Shown: positions 16,009-24,431 of the stretch, piece after piece | Position numbering within the stretch: the first letter of the stretch is position 1 | Layout of the letters: each line of letters opens with the position of its first letter | From: a virus | Direction: 5' to 3' (one strand) | IMG/VR virus record: IMGVR_UViG_3300036770_007539 | Location: 62,001-126,000 of that record | DNA: 64,000 bases | Made by a program: the position numbers and the translations under genes | The notes under the pieces: generated by a model | Seen by the model: only the letters and a program-made list of their open reading frames with translations | Told to the model about the DNA's origin: nothing | Database searches by the model: none

Positions 16009-16290
16009 ATGTCAGATGAAACCAATGATTTTCCAACAAAATGGCTAAATAAACTTCCAGAATCTATTAAAGATTCTGTTGGATCAATGTCAGATGATGA
16101 AGTTAAAGAAAGACTTATTGAAGTTGAAAAAGGAATTTCTCAATTTGAGCAAGACATGGAGAAAGACGAAAAATTAGCAGCTGCAAAGCAGCTAGTGAAA
16201 GAACTCAAAGAAACGTACACAATACCAATCAAAGAACACCAGATAATGGTTAAGTTTCTAGTTTGGAACCTAGAGCAACGCGGAAAATAA
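16009..16290 (+). CDS. small acidic hypothetical protein (93 aa)
   Basis: ATG 16009 follows AAAGGA at good spacing; an upstream in-frame ATG at 15991 overlaps the trigger-factor stop and is less likely. Acidic, helical: MSDETNDFPTKWLNKLPESI... then 'YTIPIKEHQIMVKFLVWNLEQRGK', reminiscent of proteins that accompany replication genes but without a recognised family. Lies between trigger factor and a 93-aa gene in the run to dnaE. Confidence 0.65.
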   Translation: MSDETNDFPTKWLNKLPESIKDSVGSMSDDEVKERLIEVEKGISQFEQDMEKDEKLAAAKQLVKELKETYTIPIKEHQIMVKFLVWNLEQRGK

Positions 16291-16305
16291 TAAATAAAGG
16301 AAAAA

Positions 16306-16587
16306 ATGGCTATCAAAACTCATACGATTAAATCTTGCTGTGGAAATTCAAGTACAATCCTTGAGACTGATAAGCCATTAAGAAAATATCAGGTAGACGT
16401 ATTCAAGCAGGCTGGGTACGTCATACCTGATAATTTTTTTAATTCTGGGGTATTTTACGCCCAAAAAGATGGTCTTATTGCTACGGGCTCATTTGGCACC
16501 AATAAAATTAGTTTGCGAGTATCTCCCCGCTCACAAGACTTAATTCAAGAATTTTCTCAGCTGCTGGAGGCTGCAGTTTCTAAATGA
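16306..16587 (+). CDS. small hypothetical protein (93 aa)
   Basis: Preceded by AAAGGA and starting at ATG 16306. Begins MAIKTHTIKSCCGNSSTILE; the remaining sequence alternates short strands and helices ('GVFYAQKDGLIATGSFGTNK') and ends in a helix (LIQEFSQLLEAAVSK). The last 4 nt overlap dnaE (ATGA), implying translational coupling to the polymerase. Function unknown. Confidence 0.65.
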   Translation: MAIKTHTIKSCCGNSSTILETDKPLRKYQVDVFKQAGYVIPDNFFNSGVFYAQKDGLIATGSFGTNKISLRVSPRSQDLIQEFSQLLEAAVSK

Positions 16588-19500
16588 AAGATTTTGTTTC
16601 TTTTCACAATCACACCACATATTCAGTATTAGATTCTTTAATTAGACCAAGAGATCTTTTTTATAGAGCCAAAGAATTAGGTCAGTCTGCAATTGCTGTA
16701 ACCGATCACGCAACTTTGGCTGCTGCGCATGATTGCCTTCATGCTAGTAAGGAGACTGGCGTAAAACTAATTATGGGGTGTGAATTTAATTTTGTAGATG
16801 ATTTAAATTCTACAAATAAAAATGATAGATGGCGACATGTGATTCTTTGCGCCAAAAATTATAATGGATATAAGAACCTTTTAAAACTAAGTAGAGAAGC
16901 AAACAATTATAATGTTATTGCTTTCAAAAAGACATTTCCTAGAATTGATTGGTCTTTGCTAGAAAAATATTCTTCTGATTTAATTTGTACCACAGCTTGT
17001 GCTGGTGGAATACTTGGTCAATTAATCAATACCAGGCAAATTGAAACTGCTAAACTTCAAGCTAAAAGATTGAAGTCTATTTTTGAAGACGACCTTGCCT
17101 TGGAAATTCAACCTCACGCTTTAAAAAGACAAATTAGTACGATGAATGATTATATTGACCAGACTTTGGTTAATAACATCTTAATTAAGATCGGTAAAGA
17201 ATTAGATATTAAAGTCATTCCAACAACAGACGCTCATTATCTTTACAGAGAAGATGCGGAGGCGCATGATGTGGAGTTGGCTATTGGCTCAGGTCAGCCA
17301 GTTGAATCAAATAATAGATTACGTTACTATAATACTAGCGATAGCTCTCTTCATTCTGAGTTTTATATGAAATCTCGGGATGAAGTTGTTTCTTTCTTTT
17401 CTCGTCTCTATAAGGAAAAAGCAGATGAATGGGCAGACAACACTCTATACTTTGCTGAAAAATGTGAATTTCCAAACTGGATTGACCCAGCCTTTACCAA
17501 TCCTTCTAAACGAGAACTTCCAGATTTTCCAGTAAAAGATCAGCCTGATTATAAGAAATTTCTTGTTTGGAAGCACGAGCATCTTGAAAAAGAATGTCCA
17601 GAAGACGAGGCATATCTTAGATATGTTGTATATTCAAATCTTGATTCTAGAGCTAAAATGCCAAATATTGAAGCATATAAAGCCAGAATTGAAGATGAGT
17701 TTGAAGTTATTGCAGGTAAGAAATTCAATAGTTATATGTTAATTGTGGCGGATATTTTAGATTTCTGTCGCAAGAATAATATTTCTACTGGCTATGGTCG
17801 AGGCAGTGCCGGTGGAAGTTTAATTGCTTATCTTGCTAGAATTCACGAAGCAGACCCTCTAAAATATAACTTAATTTTTGAACGATTCCAAAATCGTGAA
17901 AAAACGGCTATGCCCGATATCGATCTTGATTTCTCCAAGCGAAATCGAGAAAAGGTTCTTGAATATATTTATAAAAAATATGGCAATGAATACGTGGCTC
18001 AAATTGCCAACTATATGGAATTGACGCCTAAGCCATATGCTAGAGCCATTTCAAGAGTTTATAAACTGGGCGGAGACTTTAAATCTGCTGTTAAGATAGG
18101 TAATGAAATTGCAGGCGCAATTCCAGATGATATTCATAAAGTATCTGATTTGATAGATAATGCACCCCTATATGCTGAATATAGCAAATTCTATCCACAA
18201 TTAGCCAAGAGTTCTCAAAAACTTGGAAATATATTTGCTGCTTTTTCTAAGCATGCAGCAGGGTTGGTTATTGGAAAAAGAAAGCTTGAAGAAATTGTAC
18301 CATTACGTATAGATAAAGAAGGCTTTATTGTTCTTGAATATGAAAAAGAGCGAGCCGAAGCCAATGGATTAGTTAAGATGGATATTCTTGGTCTTGAGAC
18401 TTTGGATATTATTGATGACTGCTTTGAGTTAATTAAAAAACAAGGTAAGCCATTACCATCCGAGCCTTTTGACTTTGAAATGTATGATGAAAAGACTTAT
18501 GATTTGATTGCTTCCGGAAATACTTTTGCTGTATTCCAGCTTGGAACTTCAGGGGCAACCATGGATCTTTGCAGGAAGATTAAGCCTAAATCCATTCTTG
18601 ATTTAGCTCTAATCAATGCCTTAGCACGACCTGCCACCGCTGATATTAGGGATGAGTTTTCAAAGGTGCGAAATGGGGAGAAGCCAATGGAGTTATTGCA
18701 TCCTTCATTGCAAAGAGCTTTCGGATTTACCTATGGTTTTGGTCTTTTCGAAGAATCTCTTATGTTCTTAGCTCAAGATGTTGCAGGTTGGACTCTTAAT
18801 GAAGCTGATGCCTTGCGAAAATTGACTAAAGAAAAAGGTAAAAATCCTGAGAAGGCAGCAAAATTACGTAAAAACTTTATTGATAAATCAGTGGAAAATA
18901 ATATTGATGTAAGTATTGCTACTACAGTGTGGGATGATGTAATTTCTAAATTTTCTGGGTATGGGTTCAATTTGAGCCACGCTGTATTTTATTCCTTTCT
19001 AGGATTCAAGACAGCCTATCTAAAAGCTCACTATCCATTAGAGTTTCTTACCGCCAACTTAATTGCGGAAGCTAATTCCAATGCTAAGAACGCTCCTGAT
19101 AATATTCTTAAAATCAAGCAAGAACTTCGCTCATCAGGTGTAAAAGTTCTACCTCCTGATATTAATAAATCTGAAATGACCTATAATATCATTGACGATA
19201 ATACATTGCTAACGGGTTTTGATTCATTAAAATTTATGAGCAATGATGCCATTCCAGAGATTATTGCTCATCGTCCATATAACTCTTTTGAAGATTTTAT
19301 GAGAAAAGTCAGCGCCAAGAAAGTTAAGATTAATAGTGTTTATGCTTTGATTGGATCTGGTTGCTTTGATTGTTTTGGCATGAGTCGTAAGCAAATGTAT
19401 TTATACGCCGCTGATTACAGAAAGAAGCTATCACTTTATCTGTCCAGGGCAGAAGATGCAACCCAGCCTTTTAACTATCCTTTTCCAGAGGTTGGAGATT

Positions 19501-20195
19501 TTACTATTCCAGAAAAAAATGCATTTGAAATTTTTTATTTAGGGGAAGGATTAACTGGGACGCCATTTGAAATTTATCCTGAATTTTTTGATAAGTCGTC
19601 TGTAAATTTTGCAAATCTTGCTAAAGACTTTCCAGACAAAGAAGAAAATGGTTTTTCAGTAGATATCCCATCTGGATATGGATATCTTCAAGGAATTATT
19701 GAAAATTATTTTACTTTTAAGATTAAAAAAGAAACTTCTAAAAATTTTGGAAGAGAAATGGGAAAGATCTCTTTAAGAGATCCTTTTGGTAATTCTATTG
19801 CTCTGACATTATTTCCGGATGAATTAGAAAACTTTAAAAAAGATATCAGAAAAGTCATGGGCTCTAAATTTGTGATAGAACCTGGAGTGGCAATTAATTT
19901 TGCAGGAGGGTTAAATTGGTATGAGGGATCTCCTAGCTTAATTCTTAAACAGTTAAGAAAAATTGCAGGTATACCTCAAAAACCATCTAAGGATCAATTA
20001 AAGCCACAGAAAGTCAATTTAAAAATTGCTAACTCTAAAAAGAAAAAATCAACTACTATGATGGAATTTTTAGATGAAATTAATGAGGAATTAGAAGAGA
20101 ATGGAATTGTTGAAAATCAAGATTTAGAAAAAAATGATCTATTAGATATAGATGAGTTATCTGAGTTTCAGGCGCCAGAAGACAACGACGATTAA
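16584..20195 (+). CDS. dnaE: DNA polymerase III alpha subunit (C-family replicative polymerase)
   Basis: 1203 aa, full-length DnaE. The N-terminal PHP domain has 'SFHNHTTYSVLDSL', 'AVTDHATLAA', 'IMGCEFNF' and 'PTTDAHYLY', keeping the metal-ligand positions that E. coli DnaE has partly lost. Palm motifs: 'STGYGRGSAGGSLIAYL' (about 403), 'AMPDIDLDFSKRNRE' (two catalytic Asp, about 443), and 'VKMDILGLETL' (third Asp, about 598). 'SKHAAGLVI' and 'FELSHA'-type segments ('GFNLSHAVFYSFLGFKTAYLKAHYP') follow. The C-terminal OB/tau-binding part is divergent and ends in an acidic tail. It would be the phage replicase. The retained PHP site could provide proofreading. It is unusual next to T4-type recombination genes, which normally accompany a B-family polymerase. 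Confidence 0.96.
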   Translation: MKDFVSFHNHTTYSVLDSLIRPRDLFYRAKELGQSAIAVTDHATLAAAHDCLHASKETGVKLIMGCEFNFVDDLNSTNKNDRWRHVILCAKNYNGYKNLLKLSREANNYNVIAFKKTFPRIDWSLLEKYSSDLICTTACAGGILGQLINTRQIETAKLQAKRLKSIFEDDLALEIQPHALKRQISTMNDYIDQTLVNNILIKIGKELDIKVIPTTDAHYLYREDAEAHDVELAIGSGQPVESNNRLRYYNTSDSSLHSEFYMKSRDEVVSFFSRLYKEKADEWADNTLYFAEKCEFPNWIDPAFTNPSKRELPDFPVKDQPDYKKFLVWKHEHLEKECPEDEAYLRYVVYSNLDSRAKMPNIEAYKARIEDEFEVIAGKKFNSYMLIVADILDFCRKNNISTGYGRGSAGGSLIAYLARIHEADPLKYNLIFERFQNREKTAMPDIDLDFSKRNREKVLEYIYKKYGNEYVAQIANYMELTPKPYARAISRVYKLGGDFKSAVKIGNEIAGAIPDDIHKVSDLIDNAPLYAEYSKFYPQLAKSSQKLGNIFAAFSKHAAGLVIGKRKLEEIVPLRIDKEGFIVLEYEKERAEANGLVKMDILGLETLDIIDDCFELIKKQGKPLPSEPFDFEMYDEKTYDLIASGNTFAVFQLGTSGATMDLCRKIKPKSILDLALINALARPATADIRDEFSKVRNGEKPMELLHPSLQRAFGFTYGFGLFEESLMFLAQDVAGWTLNEADALRKLTKEKGKNPEKAAKLRKNFIDKSVENNIDVSIATTVWDDVISKFSGYGFNLSHAVFYSFLGFKTAYLKAHYPLEFLTANLIAEANSNAKNAPDNILKIKQELRSSGVKVLPPDINKSEMTYNIIDDNTLLTGFDSLKFMSNDAIPEIIAHRPYNSFEDFMRKVSAKKVKINSVYALIGSGCFDCFGMSRKQMYLYAADYRKKLSLYLSRAEDATQPFNYPFPEVGDFTIPEKNAFEIFYLGEGLTGTPFEIYPEFFDKSSVNFANLAKDFPDKEENGFSVDIPSGYGYLQGIIENYFTFKIKKETSKNFGREMGKISLRDPFGNSIALTLFPDELENFKKDIRKVMGSKFVIEPGVAINFAGGLNWYEGSPSLILKQLRKIAGIPQKPSKDQLKPQKVNLKIANSKKKKSTTMMEFLDEINEELEENGIVENQDLEKNDLLDIDELSEFQAPEDNDD

Positions 20196-20209
20196 ATTGG
20201 AGATTTTAT

Positions 20210-20881
20210 ATGAAATGCATGAATTGCACTGCGGAAATTTTACCACAATACGTTCATTCTATTGCAAATAATATGTGCCCAGGCTGCGGCGAAGCAATAT
20301 ACGACGATCAAACAAAAGATCTTTACAACGAATTAAAAGAGGCTATGCTCAGAATGCCCAACGATCCCGTTGGTCTTGCAGGCTGGCTACTAGACAATTA
20401 TAAGCTTCATAAGATCGGCTCTGCCGAACCTGTCTCTAAGTTTTATAATAGCTCTTTAAAAGAAGAGTCATATAAAGAGTCAAAAAATAAAACTGCATCT
20501 GTTGAAAAAACCCATGAATTCTTTCAAAGAGCAGGAGTTTCGCCTCAAATCAAAGGTAAACCTTCAAAAGATTATAGTTCTTTAGTGGAGCAAATCAATA
20601 ATGATATTGATGGCATGTATGGCGATGATGAAGTTGAAATGGTTTCAGAGTTTTCAGAAGAAGACAATATAATTGCTGCCAAATCTATGAATGCTAAATT
20701 TGCAGAAGAAGAAATTTTATTACCAGGAAAGCCTTTGGCTCGCCATGAAATGAAAGAATTAAAAAATTTAATGAGTAAGAATAATTCAAAAGCAGAAGTC
20801 ATTCTAGAAAATGAAAGAATGGAAAAACTTCAAAGGCAAGAAAATATGCTTTCCGGAGGGGGCGGCTTTAAAAGAGCATGA
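20210..20881 (+). CDS. zinc-ribbon protein, unknown function (223 aa)
   Basis: Good GGAG before ATG 20210. Residues 3-6 (C-x2-C: CMNC) and 23-26 (CPGC) form an N-terminal zinc ribbon. Then comes 'DLYNELKEAMLRMPNDPVGLAGWLLDNYKL', a helical segment, and a long charged region with an acidic stretch and a C-terminal Gly run (SGGGGFKRA). In a replication block this could be a DNA- or polymerase-binding accessory protein, but that is only context. It overlaps the next gene by 4 nt. Confidence 0.7.
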   Translation: MKCMNCTAEILPQYVHSIANNMCPGCGEAIYDDQTKDLYNELKEAMLRMPNDPVGLAGWLLDNYKLHKIGSAEPVSKFYNSSLKEESYKESKNKTASVEKTHEFFQRAGVSPQIKGKPSKDYSSLVEQINNDIDGMYGDDEVEMVSEFSEEDNIIAAKSMNAKFAEEEILLPGKPLARHEMKELKNLMSKNNSKAEVILENERMEKLQRQENMLSGGGGFKRA

Positions 20882-21210
20882 TTAGAATCATAGATAATAA
20901 AAAAATAGATTTAACAGAATCGGAACATCAATTGTATCAAGAAATATGCAAAGCATATGATACAACTACTTTTCAAGGAAAAGATTTATTTAAGGGTCTT
21001 TTTGAAACTAACGATGATGGCGTTATTATTTTTTTAAAACCATCCAATAAACCCTATGCCAGTATGGAAGTTTTCTTATTTTTAATTTCCGTAATGGTGC
21101 ATCAGCACTTGCGTCAAAGCACACAGCAATTTGATCTTTTAATGGAAGATGCTCGTCGAGTTATTGACGAAGCCAAAACAGTTATTTTAGAATTAAAAAA
21201 CAAAGGATAA
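20878..21210 (+). CDS. hypothetical protein (110 aa)
   Basis: ATGA overlap with the preceding gene. Begins with a short strand (MIRIIDNKKIDL), then helices; 'GVIIFLKPSNKPYASMEVFLFLISVMVHQHLRQS' is a moderately hydrophobic centre, followed by a helical tail. Similar to small accessory proteins of T4-like clusters in position only. Not recognised. Confidence 0.65.
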   Translation: MIRIIDNKKIDLTESEHQLYQEICKAYDTTTFQGKDLFKGLFETNDDGVIIFLKPSNKPYASMEVFLFLISVMVHQHLRQSTQQFDLLMEDARRVIDEAKTVILELKNKG

Positions 21211-21216
21211 TTTATT

Positions 21217-21624
21217 ATGGAACAAAGAAACATTGAAAGCCTGGTAGAATTTGTATTGAACCAGGTTCAGGCGGTCCAATCTGGAACTTTCGAAGTTATT
21301 AAATCTGATGTTGTTGCAGCCGCTTCTTTAGAAGCCCAGCTTCTATTGGCAGACATTTTGTCATCTGCAGAATTTGAAGTAAAACAGAGAGAAAATGATT
21401 TGGATTTTTTGGAAGCAGAACTGGCTACTAATATTAGGACAGAGAATAGAGAGAAAAAAATTACTGAAGCTCAGGTTAAAGAGCTAATCAGTAGCAAGTC
21501 CGAAGTTAGAGAAGCCAGAAACAACTCAGCAGTAGCTCATAAAGAGTTTAAGAAGTGGCAATATATTTTTAACACGTTAAAAGATTCTCATATCTTTTTT
21601 AGAAACTTGAACAAAACACAATGA
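21217..21624 (+). CDS. UvsY-like recombination mediator (candidate)
   Basis: 135 aa, all-helical, preceded by AAGGA. The pattern 'LLADILSSAEFEVKQRENDL' then 'LEAELATNIRTENREKKITE' then 'AQVKELISSKSEV' and, near the end, 'HKEFKKWQYIFNTLKDSHIF' with a final RNL resembles the layout of UvsY/cyanophage UvsY proteins. These have a K-rich ssDNA-binding centre with a 'KxTE..V' turn, then a helix with W and a short C-terminal helix. It is immediately upstream of the RecA/UvsX gene, where a mediator loading recombinase on gp32-coated ssDNA would be expected. The resemblance is by eye. Confidence 0.5.
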   Translation: MEQRNIESLVEFVLNQVQAVQSGTFEVIKSDVVAAASLEAQLLLADILSSAEFEVKQRENDLDFLEAELATNIRTENREKKITEAQVKELISSKSEVREARNNSAVAHKEFKKWQYIFNTLKDSHIFFRNLNKTQ

Positions 21625-21663
21625 TGCGCCAGCAGGCTTAAAAGCATCCAAAGGAGATAAATA

Positions 21664-22641
21664 ATGGTAACAAAAAATAGTAGCACTTCCCCTACTTCGA
21701 AATTAAAATTTGATATTAGCGCATTAGTAGATAAAGCTAGGGGAATATACGGAAAATCAGACGCTGGCTTAGCCAAGCAAATTTCATCTGGCTCAAACAT
21801 TGTGCGAGCCGACAAAGACACGGATTTTGTTCTTTGGTCAAAAGGAGACCATTGGCAAAAATTAACTGGAACCAAAGGTATTCCATTTGGAAAAATTGTA
21901 CAAATTGCCGGAAAGCCAGACTCGGGCAAAAGCACACATGCAATGTGCTTTATGGCAGAAGCTCAAGAGCAAGGTGTATTAGTTATTCTTTGGGATGCTG
22001 AAGGTAAATTTTCTCAAAGACGCTATGACTCTAAAATGGGCGGCAATTCTAATGAATTGCTAGTCGTGCAAACTAATTCTATCCAAGATGGAGTCATGCA
22101 CGTCGCTAATACAATTCATGCGGCTAAACAATTAGATCCTAATGTTAAAGTTTTAATTGTTTGGGATAGCGTAGGTGCTTCTTTGAATTCAAAAGAAGAC
22201 TCCGAGGAAACTGAAGAAGCATCTAATCAGCCAGGCGTAGACGCCAGAGATATTGCTAAAGCAGTTAAGAAATTGAATAAAACCATGTTTCGATATTTCA
22301 ATAAAGAAACAGGCGAGCATTCAGTAGCTTGCTTAGTGGTCAATCAGGTTTATGCTAACATTGGGTCAGTGGGAACCAAAGAAAAAGGTGGAGCCCAGCT
22401 AGAATACCTTTCTAGCTTGATTTTAAACTTGACTCGAAAATCCGACTTGACAAAAACCCGTGGAGGAATTAAAGTCAAGCATGGGATTGTTTCTCGTGCC
22501 AAGGTTAAAAAGAACCATCTTTTTGATGGAGATGATTGTGTGTCAGAATTAGAACTTGAAGTTTCAGCATCTGGAATTCGTTTGTTTGGCAAAGGAAAGA
22601 AAGATGATGATGGAGATCTTCTTGAAGAAGAAGATGATTGA
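21664..22641 (+). CDS. uvsX: RecA/UvsX-type recombinase
   Basis: 325 aa with a perfect AAAGGAG before ATG 21664. Walker A 'AGKPDSGKSTHAMCFMAEAQ' (about 78-97) is followed by 'VLVILWDAEGKFSQRRYD' (catalytic Glu region) and Walker B 'VKVLIVWDSVGASLNSKED' (about 160). 'CLVVNQVYANIGSVGTKEKG' is the L2-like region with the conserved Asn-Gln, followed by 'GGAQLEYLSSLILNLTRKSD'. An acidic C-terminal tail (DDDGDLLEEEDD) is typical of RecA proteins. It performs strand exchange in recombination-dependent replication with the gp32-like and gp46/47 proteins in this window. Closer in length to UvsX/RecA hybrids than to full RecA. Confidence 0.93.
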   Translation: MVTKNSSTSPTSKLKFDISALVDKARGIYGKSDAGLAKQISSGSNIVRADKDTDFVLWSKGDHWQKLTGTKGIPFGKIVQIAGKPDSGKSTHAMCFMAEAQEQGVLVILWDAEGKFSQRRYDSKMGGNSNELLVVQTNSIQDGVMHVANTIHAAKQLDPNVKVLIVWDSVGASLNSKEDSEETEEASNQPGVDARDIAKAVKKLNKTMFRYFNKETGEHSVACLVVNQVYANIGSVGTKEKGGAQLEYLSSLILNLTRKSDLTKTRGGIKVKHGIVSRAKVKKNHLFDGDDCVSELELEVSASGIRLFGKGKKDDDGDLLEEEDD

Positions 22642-22661
22642 TAATTAAAGGCAAATAATAT

Positions 22662-23003
22662 ATGAGTGAAAATAAAGATCCGGCTTTTATTAAAGCCTCA
22701 GCTTTATCTGAAGTAGATAAGAAACTATCAGATCCAAATGCTAATAAACATTTGCACCTGATATCCATAGAAGATCCTTATCATAAGACAAAAGAACGCT
22801 CTTTCTTTACGTACAATTTAGACAAGAGTAATTTTGGATTAGAATTTAAAGGATTTGAAATAGACAAGAAGGCAATTGGTCAAGTAAAAACATGGACAGA
22901 AGCACTGAAGTATGCTGAATCAAAAAAGATCGAAATGATCAGTTTATTTATACCATGGCATCGAGTTGTCAAAGTCCAAAATCTATCATATAGACCTAAA
23001 TGA
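22662..23003 (+). CDS. hypothetical protein (113 aa)
   Basis: Starts at ATG 22662 after AAAGGC. Sequence has an acidic N-terminus (MSENKDPAFIKASALSEVDK), then 'HLHLISIEDPYHKTKERSFF' and a C-terminal 'KKIEMISLFIPWHRVVKVQN' strand-rich end. It sits between UvsX and the SSB and so may be part of the recombination set; no motif identifies it. Confidence 0.65.
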   Translation: MSENKDPAFIKASALSEVDKKLSDPNANKHLHLISIEDPYHKTKERSFFTYNLDKSNFGLEFKGFEIDKKAIGQVKTWTEALKYAESKKIEMISLFIPWHRVVKVQNLSYRPK

Positions 23004-23025
23004 ATAAATAACAAGGAGATAAATT

Positions 23026-23739
23026 ATGTCAGAAGAAAATCAATCTTACGGTTTTGTATCATGGGACGATCTAAAATTTTCATCAAAAGATGGAAAGAAA
23101 AGTTATGAAAATAAAGAAAGTGATTATTTTAAATTGGAGGCAGGGGTAAATACAGTTCGTATTCTCACATCTCCCGCTCCTTATAGCTTCCATAATTGGA
23201 AGCCAGAGGGTGACAATGTAGATCAGAAAAAAGCTAGTAAATGGGGATATACCGTTCGCTGCTCTAAAATGCACGGGTCTTGCCCACTGTGTAAGTCAGG
23301 AAACAAGCCAAAGCAAAAATTTCTAATGGCTGTTCTTGTAAAAGAAGTAGAAGCAAAGTCAGATCACAAAGATAAAAATAAAATCAAATTGCTTGATGCT
23401 TCGCCTGCAATTGCCAAAGACCTTAAAACTCTTAACGATAATAAAAAATGGGGAAATCCTTTCCGATACGATGTTGATATCGTAAAGAACCCTGATGCAG
23501 ATCCAAATAATTATTATTCAGTAACTCCATCTGGTCCACCAGAGCCTCTTTCGGAATCTGAAATGTCAATGAAGGCTTCATGGGATGATAAGACCCTGAC
23601 TCGCCACTTGGTCATTCCAACTCCAGCACAAGTAGAAGAGCAAATGGAAAGAATTATGAAGAAAATTGCCGTAGATGGTAATGCACCAGTCAAAAAAGAA
23701 GCAGCTGATGGAGATGATGATTTTCCATCGGTAGATTGA
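23026..23739 (+). CDS. single-stranded DNA-binding protein, T4 gp32-like
   Basis: 237 aa with AAGGAG before ATG 23026. An OB-like core contains a gp32-type zinc site, C79-x3-H83-x2-C86-x2-C89 (VRCSKMHGSCPLC). Aromatic and basic residues ('GVNTVRILTSPAPYSFHNWK', 'KWGYTVR') are available for ssDNA contact. The C-terminus is a disordered acidic tail (DGDDDFPSVD), the protein-interaction tail of SSBs. It coats ssDNA at the fork and during recombination. Followed by an ATATTAATA element and a 15-bp stem-loop. Confidence 0.85.
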   Translation: MSEENQSYGFVSWDDLKFSSKDGKKSYENKESDYFKLEAGVNTVRILTSPAPYSFHNWKPEGDNVDQKKASKWGYTVRCSKMHGSCPLCKSGNKPKQKFLMAVLVKEVEAKSDHKDKNKIKLLDASPAIAKDLKTLNDNKKWGNPFRYDVDIVKNPDADPNNYYSVTPSGPPEPLSESEMSMKASWDDKTLTRHLVIPTPAQVEEQMERIMKKIAVDGNAPVKKEAADGDDDFPSVD

Positions 23740-23754
23740 TAAAATAAAAAAAGC

Positions 23755-23763
23755 ATATTAATA
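23755..23763 (+). promoter_or_regulatory. ATATTAATA element upstream of a stem-loop
   Basis: Lies 15 nt after the SSB stop and 4 nt before the stem-loop at 23767. The same order (element, hairpin, ribosome binding site, ATG) is seen at 29841. It could be a promoter whose transcript starts with the hairpin, or part of a termination signal; the sequence alone does not decide. Confidence 0.35.
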
Positions 23764-23766
23764 AAT

Positions 23767-23808
23767 AACAAAGGGATGCGATTAATTTCGCATCCCTTTG
23801 TTATATTT
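23767..23808 (+). terminator. 15-bp perfect stem-loop between SSB and RuvC genes
   Basis: AACAAAGGGATGCGA (23767-23781) pairs perfectly with TCGCATCCCTTTGTT (23788-23802) around a TTAATT loop, followed by ATATTT. This is strong enough to be an intrinsic terminator for the DNA-metabolism operon, although the T-run is interrupted. It may alternatively be the 5' stem-loop of the ruvC transcript. Confidence 0.65.
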
Positions 23809-23817
23809 AAGGATAAT

Positions 23818-24429
23818 ATGCCAAGAATTTTAGGATTAGACGCAAGCACTAGCACGATAGGAATCTGCGTGTTAGACTTCACTTTGGATGGTAAGTTTGA
23901 TTTAATTTTAGCTAATTATTATAAGCCGCCAAAGAAAGGTCATCCTATAGAAAAATTAGCAATGACCAAGATGGCAATTGAAAAAATTATTGAAAAATAT
24001 AACCCTGATCATATTGCACTAGAAGATATCATTTTGTTCATGAAAGGCAAGAGCACTGCAAAAACCACTACTAGTCTAGCTGCTTTAAATAGAACCGTAG
24101 GTCTTGCAGTTTATGAAAAAACCACACGACCTCCCACGTTATTGAACGTCTTAACGATTAGACATGCTATTAAAATAAGAGAAGTTCCAGACAAAGAAAA
24201 AATACCAGAAACAGTTGCTGAAAGATTGCAGATCCAATTTCCTTGGATTTTAAATAAAAATAATAAGCCCATACCTGAAAATTATGATATTGCAGATGGA
24301 ATGGCGGTGGCGTTAGCATATGCATGTCTTGTCATAAATAATGATGGTAAATTTCCTCTAGATAAAGAATCTAGTATTAAGAAGGAAAAAAAGAAAAAGA
24401 AAAAGAAACAATTGCCAAAGAGTAAATAG
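23818..24429 (+). CDS. ruvC: RuvC-like Holliday junction resolvase
   Basis: 203 aa starting at ATG 23818 after AAGGA; the in-frame ATG 23776 is inside the stem-loop and is rejected. The RNase H-fold acidic residues are present: D8 in 'ILGLDASTSTIGICVLD', E69 (and D70) in 'HIALEDI', and D157/D160 in 'YDIADGMAVALAY'. It would resolve branched DNA before packaging. The C-terminus is an extended poly-Lys tail (KKEKKKKKKKQLPKSK), unusual for RuvC and probably DNA-binding. First gene after the hairpin at 23767. Confidence 0.88.
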   Translation: MPRILGLDASTSTIGICVLDFTLDGKFDLILANYYKPPKKGHPIEKLAMTKMAIEKIIEKYNPDHIALEDIILFMKGKSTAKTTTSLAALNRTVGLAVYEKTTRPPTLLNVLTIRHAIKIREVPDKEKIPETVAERLQIQFPWILNKNNKPIPENYDIADGMAVALAYACLVINNDGKFPLDKESSIKKEKKKKKKKQLPKSK

Positions 24430-24431
24430 CT

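Noticed and set aside
23776-23817. Earlier in-frame start for ruvC
   Set aside because: The ATG is inside the 15-bp stem-loop, and ATG 23818 has AAGGA and the conserved family N-terminus.
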